DNA of 64,000 nt from Rosa chinensis (taxonomy: Eukaryota; Streptophyta; Magnoliopsida; Rosales; Rosaceae), in assembly GCF_002994745.2 (NCBI RefSeq), contig NC_037090.1:36947001-37011000 (forward strand). Direction: 5' to 3'. Both the position numbers and the translations under genes were made by a program. Of the stretch, positions 54,446-64,000 are shown in pieces (the stretch's first letter is position 1; each line of letters starts with the position of its first letter). A model generated the notes under the pieces. It was not told where the DNA came from. It did not search any database and saw only the letters and a list, made by a program, of their open reading frames with translations.

Positions 54446-57130
54446 ATGGCTCCTCCAAAGAAAATAGTTATCGATCAGGAGGAAGAACTCAACGAGAAAG
54501 CTGCTCGCTCTTGGGGAACCGGAATTGGTGCCCGCTGTCATATCCACACCAATATCCAGAGACCACTACTTCTTAGACTCCCGAATCAACATATCGGACT
54601 GGGCCCGGCACCGCGAGATTCCATTCTAGATGACGCTATCACCCTCTATGGCCTACCCATCCGTCGACCTATTACGGTTCTCCGAAGGACGCCTCGAGAT
54701 TTCAGCAGTTGGGGTGCGCAAAAACATCGAGCAAAAATAGGGCACTGGCCATCCTTGATCAGCATAGTGGAGCTTTCTTGGTATGGCGAAGCTCAAGCGC
54801 CAGATCTGGCTCGCTGGAACGTAGTAGGTATTACCCAAACTATTGATTTATGTTTTCGCCTTCCTCACGGTGGTAATCGCTCGCCTCTCGCTGCCTTCCT
54901 TTACTTTTGGAATACTGCCACCAACACCTTTGACTTCCGATTTGGCCAAATGAGTATTACATTATTGGTTATTCTTACCATTACTGGCTTGCCCATCGAT
55001 GGTGAGCCTTATCTGCATGGCCAATTCGACTCTGACAACTTCTCATCAACCATGGCCCAAATTGGTCACGGTGTTCATAACAGCTCGTATCCGTGGTGGC
55101 TGGCCTATTACCACAAAGAACACAATGCGACTGGTGGCATTGCTTTTCTAGAGTATTGGCTATGCAAGTTCATCTTATGTATCTCCGCCAATAAGCCCAC
55201 TGGTCCTTGGACTCTCCTGGCCACAGCCCTCTACAACGGCCCCCGTGTGGGGTTAGGACAACCAGTATTAGGCGCCCTCTACCGTACTTTATACCAAGTA
55301 ACCATGCATCCTTTCTAGACTAGCATTTCTGGCCCTTTTTGGATCCTTGATTTCTGGATTCAAACTTACTTTCCATTCTTCCGCCGCAACGATATTTCAT
55401 TGCTACCACCAGCTGACGCCCTTCTTGGTCAGTGGCTTTGTCGCGAGGAGAGGTACACATCCCCACCCTATTCTGAGTGTTTCTCATATTTGTATCTCCT
55501 GCATGAAATGCCTTACTGCAACTTAGTACTCAATAGGAGATTCCCCACTCCTCTTGAAAATGGGTTTCTTCCTGGGGCTCTTAATTATAATGATCGCGCG
55601 CCCCTGGCTTTTCGCCGCGCGATCTCTTGTTCAGACATTAGGCTTGCATCTGATGACCTCAGTTATGAGCTCTATGCTCCCAACCACTTCGCTCGCCAGT
55701 TTGGTCTTATCCAACTAGTGCCATTCCTCCTCTGTGATGCTTCGAACTACAACACTTCTTGGCGCAGAATTGGCCCTTTGATTGGGCCTTCGCCAGTACA
55801 AAGCATGCTTGTACTGATTGATCTTCCTGACTGGGCTAATAACATCGTCCCCGTGGATGGGACTGCTGAAGATTATGATCAATGGTGGTCAGAAGTCTCT
55901 GTCAACTGCTGGAGACAAAGAGATGACGAGCTCTTCGTGACCATTTTTTAAGAGTTAAGATATCCTTATGATGCTGATACCGAGTTACTTGCTCGCTTTC
56001 CTGAAGGCAAGGCGCGCCCTCTGCTACCTAACCCTGCTCTGTAACCCGCGTGAGCCCCGCGCCCGGTCCAGCAGGGATTGTCATTCGTGAGCCTTCCCAA
56101 GAGGTAATTGTCTTATTTTTACTTTCTGTCTGCTTTTCCCCTTTTAACTCACGCTTTGTTACATCAGGGAAGTGTGCCACCCTCTAGCAGTCATGCAGTT
56201 ACTGCTTCTCCGGCCACTGGTCAGGCCACAAAGAAGAAAACGATAGCGACGGAGCCTGAAGTCGAAGACTCTTCCTCTGACGATGACGACCCGCAAACAG
56301 TAACGCTCTTGTCTGAAAATCTCATAATTCTGATATCTTCTTCGAGGCTTATTTTGACTTTACTTTAATCCTGACAGATTGTTGCCGCTTTAGCCTCCAA
56401 ATGCAGTCGCGCTGATCCCCGGAATGATCCATGGGCAGAAGATGAACCAATCACTGATCGACTGGTAATACTCATCTAAAATGAGCCATGACGTTTTGTT
56501 TTGTTATGTATGACTCTATAACACTCCTCCTCTGCAGGTTCGTCGTAGGTCATCAAGGCAAGTTGGGGAAGGATCCTCCGTTGCTGGCGAAGGTGTGTCT
56601 GGTTCGCAAGTCCAAGAGCCAAATGGTTCTAACAATCCTCCCTCTCCAATTGATGTTGCAAACAACATGCCTTTGGTTCTGGTCCCAATATAGGTTATAG
56701 ATGACAACTCGCTTGAGGCTGAAGAAAGAACGTCGCCCCCAGACACCTCCCACGAGCAAACAACTGCAACCCTCCTTCTGGAACAAGCAGCGCCTAATTC
56801 AGTTCCAGCATCCGGTGAGATTGCCCAGGAACCTGTGCCAACAGCAACTCTTCGCGAGCCACCTGTTGAAGAGGTACCTCTCTTAACAAAATGTTTTATC
56901 ATTAACCCCTGGCTTGGTTATTCTGACAATGCCTCCTTCTAGGACCCAAATGCTATTCCAAACGAGGAAGCAGCTATCATAGCTGGAGAGTTAGTGGCCG
57001 AGAATCCTGCTGAACCTGTCCTCGATGTGGTTGGTCAGGAGCCTACCCCCCAAGCTATTGAAGCTGGGGGAGTAGGGGAAAACCCTAAACCATTGCCAGA
57101 GGAAGTACCTGTTGCGGAACTGTATTTGAT
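54446..57130 (+). pseudogene. Plant mobile domain (PMD) gene, copy 1, decayed
   Basis: PMD proteins (often annotated as aminotransferase-like plant mobile domain) occur in transposons and in the MAIN/MAIL host family. The ATG at 54446 starts MAPPKKIVIDQEEELNEKAA. The PMD core follows with ITQTIDLCFRLP, FLYFWNTATNTFDFRFGQMS, TITGLPIDGEPY, LEYWLCKFILC and ALYNGPRVGLGQPVLGALYR. An in-frame TAG at 55316-55318 splits the core; the same frame continues with FSYLYLLHEM and WRRIGPL to a TAA at 55949-55951. Downstream are GT-AG bounded acidic/Ser-rich exons (for example 56168-56299 and 56379-56465). The protein is therefore truncated. It is fairly young: only two stops in about 500 codons. Confidence 0.78.
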
Positions 57131-57314
57131 TACTATTAGTTACTAGTTCAGTTAGAAAGAAAGCAATTGATAATTGTTATACTTGAATGTAGTTGCAAAA
57201 CCCACAACAAAGCGCAGGATCTCTAACTAGTAAAGTTATAAAATAGCAGTAACCTGTTAAACAGACAGTGTAAGGGAACTATCTAAATATTTTAATATTA
57301 TCACTGTTAACTTA

Positions 57315-57431
57315 AAAAAAATATAAAAAAAAGGATCAAAGGATTTCACTCGTACCCCCATGGTGACTAGAACCAATGACTTCATCATTAGGTAGTGGGT
57401 GCTCTAACCATTGAGCTAACACCACTTCGTC
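57315..57431 (-). mobile_element. tRNA-derived SINE with T-rich 3' tail
   Basis: On the minus strand: GTTAGCTCAATGGTTAGAGC (A box) and TTGGTTCTAGTCACC (B box), spaced as in a tRNA-like head, then ...GAAATCCTTTGATCC and a T-rich end. A perfect 18-bp duplication ATTATCACTGTTAACTTA flanks it (57297-57314 and 57432-57449). The ~117-bp length and T-tail recall the Au-type plant SINEs rather than poly(A) SINEs. Confidence 0.85.
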
Positions 57432-57449
57432 ATTATCACTGTTAACTTA

Positions 57450-58270
57450 TTTTAATGGATTGTTATCTACACTCAAGTTTATTCATTAGAAATGAAATAA
57501 ACACTATGACTGACGTAAGAAAAGAGTCCCACTAATCATTATTATTATTGATGTTATCTTCATATGCTGACGGTGGAAATGAGAAGTCTACACAAGCTAG
57601 CCCAATAGATGAAGTAACATCTTCAGCGTAAAGAATATCCAGATTCGAGGGTTCATAGTCTACTCTTAATATGTTAATAGCTTGAAAAGGAAAATAGATA
57701 TAAATTAGGTCTAGTACTGAGCATACATGACACTTCCAACAAGCCTTGCATAAGGCTTGGACTCCATATCCACTTCCATATTTGGGTATTTAGTCCTAGA
57801 CTCACCAAGGATGGCATTTTTGTCACAAAGGTATCTGATGTATTATCTACCATCACACATTATCACATAAACACAAACTAAACTGGTTTTACTGATTTTC
57901 TATAGGCTGGTCATGCTAGAATTCCAGCCACAAAGAAGTATTCTCTTGCATATATCTAATTCAACTTGCATATGTGGAAGAGGCTGGTGATCTGTACAAG
58001 GGAGAAATGGAGGAATCAGAAATGTATAGAGTTTGATAATGGAAGAATTAGAGAAGAGAAATATAACTAATGCATACACCCTTGACTACCAGGTCCGCTT
58101 ATTTTTCAGTTCAACTTTATTCTAATTTTAGTATCTTCGGTACTATTAAGATCCTCAGGTTTCACACATTAGGAAACTGACCATGTTACATATGTAGACA
58201 TGAACCTAATGATGTTAATACTACTGTCTTTTCCGGTTTCATTGATTGACTTTCTTTTCTATCAAATTGC
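57450..58270. other. Intergenic, no gene seen
   Basis: AT-rich; no recognised coding or repeat feature. Confidence 0.4.
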
Positions 58271-58272
58271 AG

Positions 58273-58347
58273 TGAAGTTGATCCCATATTAGCCTCCTTC
58301 TCTGGAGGAGCTGTGGGAGTGATCTTAACATTGACGGTGGCTGAGAA
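58273..58347 (+). pseudogene. Isolated exon-like segment with splice-like borders
   Basis: Bounded by TTGCAG on the left and GTGAGT on the right, it encodes EVDPILASFSGGAVGVILTL then TVAE in one frame. The hydrophobic GGAVGV stretch resembles a membrane segment of plastid DnaJ-type zinc-finger proteins (ORANGE-like), but that link is from memory and uncertain. No neighbouring exon was found, so it is probably a stranded or captured exon. Confidence 0.35.
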
Positions 58348-58954
58348 GTGAGTTTATTTATTTTGGTACATTTGTACGGCTTGCACATTGACAAAATATG
58401 ATATGGAAATTATGTTAAGAAGAAACATGAGATTATATACGGAAGGATAAATACATGGCCGGATTGCAAAGTCCTGTGCAGGTATGGAGTGAGTGGATAT
58501 TCAGCATTAAATTTTTTTTCCAAAGGGAAACAATGATGATAAAGAGTATGGCGGAGGCTGAGATTTAGAAGATTTTGTAAATGTCATCAATGAGAAATGT
58601 AGGACGAGCATAGATGCGAAAGGGCAACTTACTTCCAAAGTTAGTACCAGTTTAACCAATGAACATGCCTCATCAGTTTCTTTATCAATCATTGGTGTAT
58701 AATTAGTAGAAAAGTAGATTTGAATTTTGTTTCTTTATATGGAATTTGATGGTTTTTAGGTTTGATTCTATGGTTCTCTCTGCCTTTGCTTTGTTCCTTT
58801 GGCTACTTTTAGTTTTGATTTGAAATCTTCAGCCTTGTTTTAGGTTGTGATTGTTGGTTGGTTATAGATGATGGGTTTCATAATATTTTTCAATATATGA
58901 TATTTGCTGCAGATGGTATTAGCTTTGGTGTGCAATTCACATGATTTATTTATT

Positions 58955-59287
58955 TATTTTTTTAAATGAAATATTCTTTTGCGACCGCATAGTATCCGTC
59001 ACAACCAATTCACCCCACTTTTTTTTTTTAAATGAAATATCTTTTTACGACGGCAAAGTACCTGTCGTAAATAGTTTAACCATTGTGAGGGCAACAGTTT
59101 TCCCTCGCAAATACTTTTTGCAACGGAAATTTACCGTCGCAAATGGATTTTGTGACGCCACCTATTGCAACACTAACTTTTCCGTCGCAAAAAGCTCAAT
59201 TTGCCGTAGCGAAAAGTTTTCGCCGTTGCAAAAGCTCAATTTGCCGTCGCATAATAGGCGTCGCAAAAGCAATTGTTTTTAGTAGTG
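58955..59287. mobile_element. Terminus of a CACTA (En/Spm) transposon
   Basis: Ends ...GCAATTGTTTTTAGTAGTG, i.e. CACTACTAAAAAC on the minus strand. It is preceded by a dense series of subterminal motifs TTGCGACGG / CCGTCGCAAA in both orientations (about ten). CACTA ends plus such repeats define the superfamily. The opposite end was not found in the window. Confidence 0.8.
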
Positions 59288-59477
59288 ATCTTGCCCCCCA
59301 AGTATCCTTGTTGGTTGGCGAAGCATGATCTTCAATTGCAACTTTGGAGATGAGGATGAACATAGATTGGCTTTGTTGCCAACTACCATGTCATAGATCA
59401 TGGTCTTTGTAGAATTAGCCACGAATTGGCTTTTGCATTCGACCACTTGCTGGTCTGAGTTCTCCATATCAAGAGCT

Positions 59478-60130
59478 TCAAAGAACCTGAAATCCTTCAT
59501 GTGATTTTTTGGAATCGATAATCAAATAATAATTATCATCATATTCATCATAGATTGGCTCCGCATCGAGATCATATTTAGAGTCACCAAAGAGTGGCAT
59601 ATCAAATATTTGTTTGCCTCTATACTCTTTCCAGGCATCATATCGAGATGCCTCTATGGATTGTTTAGTATCATCACAGACAAATTTCTTTGGCAAGAAA
59701 TTTGGAACTGGATAACTGTAAACAAGAGTTAACTTGTATTGATGATACTCCAATTTATGGTCGCGAATGACAAATTGGCCACTAGAATATTTATTCTGGC
59801 CATTCATACAATGTGGGTTGTAGATGTTTTCTCCACATATATCAAAGCCACTGCATGGCCCGAAAACATTGGTGAAGAATTTGAAGTTAAATTGACCAAT
59901 AAAGCCACAGATTGGCTTTCCAAGGCCACAACTTAATTGATAATTAAGTTGGCCATGGCTTAATTGATGATATGCATGACAACGTCTAGAGCCATGAAAG
60001 CCACATGCATGATAATTGAGTTGACCATTTTGAGCATATTTTTGACCACTTTCATGACCGTGGTAGCGTCCAGTAGCAAGACCGCGTCCCTCTTGGCCAG
60101 ATTCTCTTGGAGGCTTTTCTTCTATCTTGC
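59478..60130 (-). other. Unassigned ORF, possible retroelement remnant
   Basis: On the minus strand an open frame of about 215 codons extends upstream of the Met at 59807 without a stop. It includes repeated GQLNY units (GQLNYHACGFHG; GQLNYQLSCGLGKPICG), several Cys, then an acidic DLDAEPIYDEYDDNYY segment. The last resembles linker text of plant Gypsy polyproteins, but no protease, RT or integrase motif is visible. It overlaps the upstream region of PMD copy 2. Confidence 0.35.
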
Positions 60131-60214
60131 TTTTCCTGAGAAACCCAGAAGCAAACTATTTCAAGTTCTCTCTTTCCTCCAAACTTCGTCTTCCATTTCC
60201 GAACAAACCCAGAA

Positions 60215-62730
60215 ATGGCACCCAAGAAACCATTCTTTATAGATCAGGCAGATGAAATCACTGAGAAAGCCACATTCACCTGGCAGACTAACATGGGTGT
60301 TCGATGCAGAAGTCAGACCGGAGAGGAGAGAAATCGACTGATGGGCTTTGGTGGAGGTGATAATCAAGCTAGTCTGGGTCCCACACCTCACGATCGTTTG
60401 CCAAATGATGCTGTGGCCTATTATGGGCTTCCATCCGCCGTCCCATAGCGGCTCTTCTGCAGGTGCCAGGTGATTTTAGCAGTTGGGGGCCAAGGAGGAA
60501 AGTGGGTTTCTGGCCTACCATCGCTCCAGAGGAAAATGTTTGGTATTAGGAGGTCCGAGCGAGAGATTTGGCCCGTTAGGATGCAATGGGTATCACCCAA
60601 ACCATCGATCTATGCTTCTGTTTCCCATATTAATACCAACCCTGCACCGCTAATCGCCGTTCTTTGCTTCTGGAACACCTCCAGCAATACATTCGATTTC
60701 TGGTTTGGGCAGATGAGCATAACTCTGCTAGATGTTCTTACCATCATGGGGTTGCCCATTGACTTTGACCCTTATGTGCATGATCAGTTTGATGGCATTC
60801 AATTTCATTTGAGAATGGATAAAACTGGTCGGGGGCATCGCAGCAAATCCTACCCATTCTGGAGCAACTATTACTGCACCCAGTGTGACCACACAGGAGG
60901 TAACACATTCCTGGAATTCTGGTTTTGCAAATTTATCTTTTGCACTTCTTCCAACAAACCTATTGGGCCTTGGAATTCTCTGGCCACTGCTCTATACAAT
61001 GGTCTTTGCGTTGGCCTTGGGAAACTTCTATTGGGTGCATTATATCGCTCCCTTTATAAAGCCGTAATGTGCCCCTTCAATACCGACATTAGTGGCCCTT
61101 TCTGGATCCTCGCCTTTTGGCTGCAGATTTATTTCCCTCGCTTCTGTGGCGGTGATATTCCAAAGGATCCTCCGTCGATTCCCTTTTGGGGAATTGGCTT
61201 TGCCGCAACGTAAGGTATCGAGCTCCACCCTACTCTGAGTGTTTTATTTACTTGTACTTGCTGGAAGAGATATCGGACCCAAAAATAGTCCTTTATAGGC
61301 GATTCCCTCCTCCCCTTGATGATGGCTTTCTGCCCAGTGGACGGGATCATAGCGAAAGAGCCCTCCTGGCCTTTCGTCGCACCATCTCCTGCTTAGACAT
61401 TCGTCTTGCCACCGACCGCATAAGCTACAAGCCCTAGGCCCCTAACCACTTTGCTCACCAATTTGGGTTGGTCCAGTTGGTACCCTGGCCTTTGGTTGAT
61501 TCTGCCAATTACTACACCTCTTGGAGGAGATTAGCCCCGCTTGGGTCTGCCCCCTTTCAGAGTCAATTTACTTTGATAGTGATTCCCCCTAGGGTCAGAG
61601 CGTTGTACCCCCTCAACAATGTCGACGATGATTATGCTGATTGGTGGAAAGAAGTGTCTGTGAACTGTTGGGACCTGCCATATGACGAACTCTTCGCCCT
61701 GATCTTTCGTGGCATGAGTAGTCCTAGTCCGGAGGACCGCGAGATTCTTGAGCGCTTCTCCAACCCTGCAACACAACCCCCGCGACCTATTCTACCTTCT
61801 CACTCATCGCGTACAGGGATACAAATCCACGAGCCTGGGGCAACAGTAAGTTTTCATCTTTCTTCACCATTCCTTTTCGTTGTCTTGATTTTCCCGCTCT
61901 TATTCCTGAATGTGTTTTGCAGCAAACTACCCGGAGCAGGACAGCCTCTGTTCAGGCCAGGAAACAAAAGGCAATAGCAGAGGAGACTCCTGAGGGAGAG
62001 TCTTCTCATGATGAAGATCCCGCTGAGGTAATTTGGTTAAGAACGATCCCAAACTTGTATATTTGGTGCTTCCCCTCTTTTTGAGTTGTGATTCTTTTCT
62101 CGTACAGGCCACTGTTGTCTTGGCTTGCAAACGCGATCGAGCTCAATTCGTCAAAGAGAGTTTTGAAGATGACGAACCTCTGAGAATGCGATTGGTAAAC
62201 TCCGGCCCCGTCTTATCCTATTTAAATTTTAGAATCTAGGCAGGATCTTCACTATGTATCTTTTGACAGGTCCGTTAGAGGACCACTGATCTCTCTCGCC
62301 TGACTGAGGCTGGATCCTCAACCTCTGCAGAAGAGCCAATTCTCTCGCTAGCTCAAGCACCAACTAGGCCCGTGGCACCTCTTCCCTCTCCCACATCTAC
62401 AGAGCATCCGCAAGGTCCTACCATTCTAATAACGATCTCCGATGACGACTCCCCGGAGCATGAAAGCGTGGAAAGCCACTTTGAGGCTTCTGCCGCTTAT
62501 GAGGAACTAATGACGACAGAGATTCCCGCTGCACTAGAGGTCCAAGAGGTGAATGAAGTGGGGCCTCTTCCTCTTGGTGACCACGTACCAGATATCGACC
62601 CGATAGCTCGAGAGGTAAGCCACTGTTGGCTAATGCTTTCCATTTCCCTTTAGATCCAAACCCGCTCTCTGACATTTCTGAACCTAACCAGGATTCTGTT
62701 TGTACCGAGGAGGTGGAAGTACCGAAATAA
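60215..62730 (+). pseudogene. Plant mobile domain (PMD) gene, copy 2, heavily frameshifted
   Basis: Same family and orientation as copy 1. It starts MAPKKPFFIDQADEITEKA (60215-60448), stops, and resumes in other frames: CFWNTSSNTFDFWFGQMS and GLPIDFDPYVHDQF (60470-61213), SECFIYLYLLEEISD (61186-61437), WRRLAPLGSAPFQSQ and WWKEVSVNCWDLPYDELFAL (61468-61977). At least three frame breaks exist. Downstream exon-like pieces with GCAACAG|TAAG and TTTTGCAG borders parallel those of copy 1, and both lose homology near a GAAGTACC phrase (57110 and 62718). It is older or less constrained than copy 1. Confidence 0.78.
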
Positions 62731-64000
62731 AATTCATATGCTATATCATTTCCATCAGAAGTTTCCCAAAATTTTTTGAAATTTTTAGTACCTTTCCTCG
62801 AGATTCTTAATTTTTGAAATATCGACACACACAAAATATATTTAAAAATTCACACCGAAATTTTGTCCGAAATTTCTCATAAATTTCTATGAAATTTGTA
62901 TGCCATCGACAACGAAGTTTTTTACTCATATTTTCATAGAGAAAATATGAAATTTTGATTTATTTTTCCAATCAAGTTGAATACAACAAAAAAAAACCTT
63001 TTTGCTTTTATCTGTTACCAAAATCATTTCCAAAATTCATGTACTTGGGAGCAATATTGTATGATTGCTTCCATCTAGCAGTTCAATCATATAGATCAAA
63101 CCACATCGTAGTAACACTTATTCTTAATACTTTATATTGCTTTTGTTGTACTTGTTCACTTTCATTCAGGGGGTTTTGGTATTATGTCCCCCCTGGTTGT
63201 ATTTTTCTTATTATTAGTGAAAAATGCGTGATGGTCAAGCCCCCCACTAGGTTCCAGCCATAAAAAAATTAATTAATTAATCACATTCACATTATCAATA
63301 TACATCACAGTTATAATTACATATAGATAAAAACTCTAGTTTAGCAACCTACTACAGTACTAGTTAATTACTCGTACATATTAAATATCACAATTCTATT
63401 ATAAATGTATAAATTTAGAAAGGCTATATTGTATATAGGTTTATTAAAGGTTAGTTTAGCATGTGGCCAGGTTGGTCAGCAGCAAGCATAGAAAATGATT
63501 TGCTCATCAAAGTATATGTACTAAATTTTATAGGTTTTTGGTCCTAGATGTCCATTTAAGCATAGCGTAGATTTTGGTTCTATTATATAAAATAAATTTT
63601 TTTTTTTCATTTTTGTTAACAATAACCAAAGCTTTTTGTCAATGCTTCTTTCAACAAGATCATGCCAAACAACTAAATAGTATATTGTTGAGATTTCATC
63701 CATAGTTGGAACAATATGTTGATTATGTGCTGGGTAGTGTAATGTACGCCTGTGTCGGGTATATGCTGATTATTTGTAATCAGGTACAAAGTGACAATTC
63801 TTGTGTCATAGGTGATTAGTTTCAAAACTTTTCCTTAGTTGATAGAAAACTTCTGATTGACTTGCTAGAAGCTGTACTTGATAATGCATTTTTAATGGAA
63901 AACCAGTTGAATTGTAAGATATAATGCCCATCCACACAGTTCTCCCCGTCTTGTGTGATGAGGAGTTTGTTAGGCCATCCTTTTTGAATAAATCATAGTA
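62731..64000. other. Intergenic; LINE-like 3' end near 63165-63285
   Basis: No gene seen. GGGGGTTTTGGTATTATGTCC then CCCCTGGTTGTATTTTT followed by an A-run resembles the LINE 3' UTR at 9490-9540. The remainder is AT-rich. Confidence 0.45.

Noticed and set aside
56516..56902. 128-codon minus-strand ORF
   Set aside because: Antisense to exon-like segments of PMD copy 1; no motif.

Overview
The window is nuclear DNA of a flowering plant, most likely a eudicot and possibly Rosaceae, although the family is only an impression. The evidence is genes with GT-AG introns, plant-specific families (GDSL lipase, BAHD acyltransferase, FBD/LRR, plant mobile domain), a tandem 5S rDNA block of plant type, and a dense mix of plant transposable elements. 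There are no bacterial features, operons or CRISPR.

Layout. 1-1640: first exon of a class-3 lipase (minus strand, cut by the window edge) and its upstream region. 1738-12340: retroelement and transposon debris: a degenerate LINE, a Copia LTR with primer-binding site, a further LTR-like stretch with a minisatellite, a ~2.7 kb MITE-like element holding a nested MULE that carries a decayed stress-responsive A/B-barrel gene copy, a LINE 3' end, a ~1 kb poly(A) retroposon with an 18-bp target duplication, and an F-box/FBD gene fragment. 13741-15529: an intact six-exon GDSL esterase/lipase gene (356 codons). 16151-24751: an ~8 kb inverted repeat made of two head-to-head copies of a large-LTR, gag-only retrotransposon. 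24752-28750: more retroelement-derived sequence. 28754-32413: a MULE holding two further TIR elements, one carrying a PPR gene fragment. 33168-34080: a minisatellite and an odd field of GGTCAGTAG-like motifs. 34758-43162: a minus-strand BAHD acyltransferase cluster with one intact gene, one frameshifted copy and at least three short relics, interrupted by MULE, retroposon and microsatellite-flanked MITE insertions. 43776-46244: three more TIR elements. 47373-50721: an ornithine decarboxylase pseudogene, a short relic of a second copy, and a tRNA-type SINE. 51336-53437: four degenerate tandem 5S rRNA genes with spacers. 54446-62730: two decayed plant-mobile-domain genes in the same orientation, separated by a SINE, a CACTA terminus and an unassigned minus-strand ORF.

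Only three loci look able to make a normal protein: the lipase (partial here), the GDSL lipase and the BAHD acyltransferase at 38631-39968. The gag ORF at 20545-21156 is also open. Most of the rest is transposable-element sequence or gene relics. The strongest unusual signals are the 8 kb palindromic retroelement, the series of MULE-type elements with 9-bp target duplications (two carrying recognisable gene fragments), the stepwise decay of BAHD and ODC copies, and the GC-rich MITE inside a TA microsatellite. All calls were made by eye; homology statements rest on recognised motifs and were not checked by database search.
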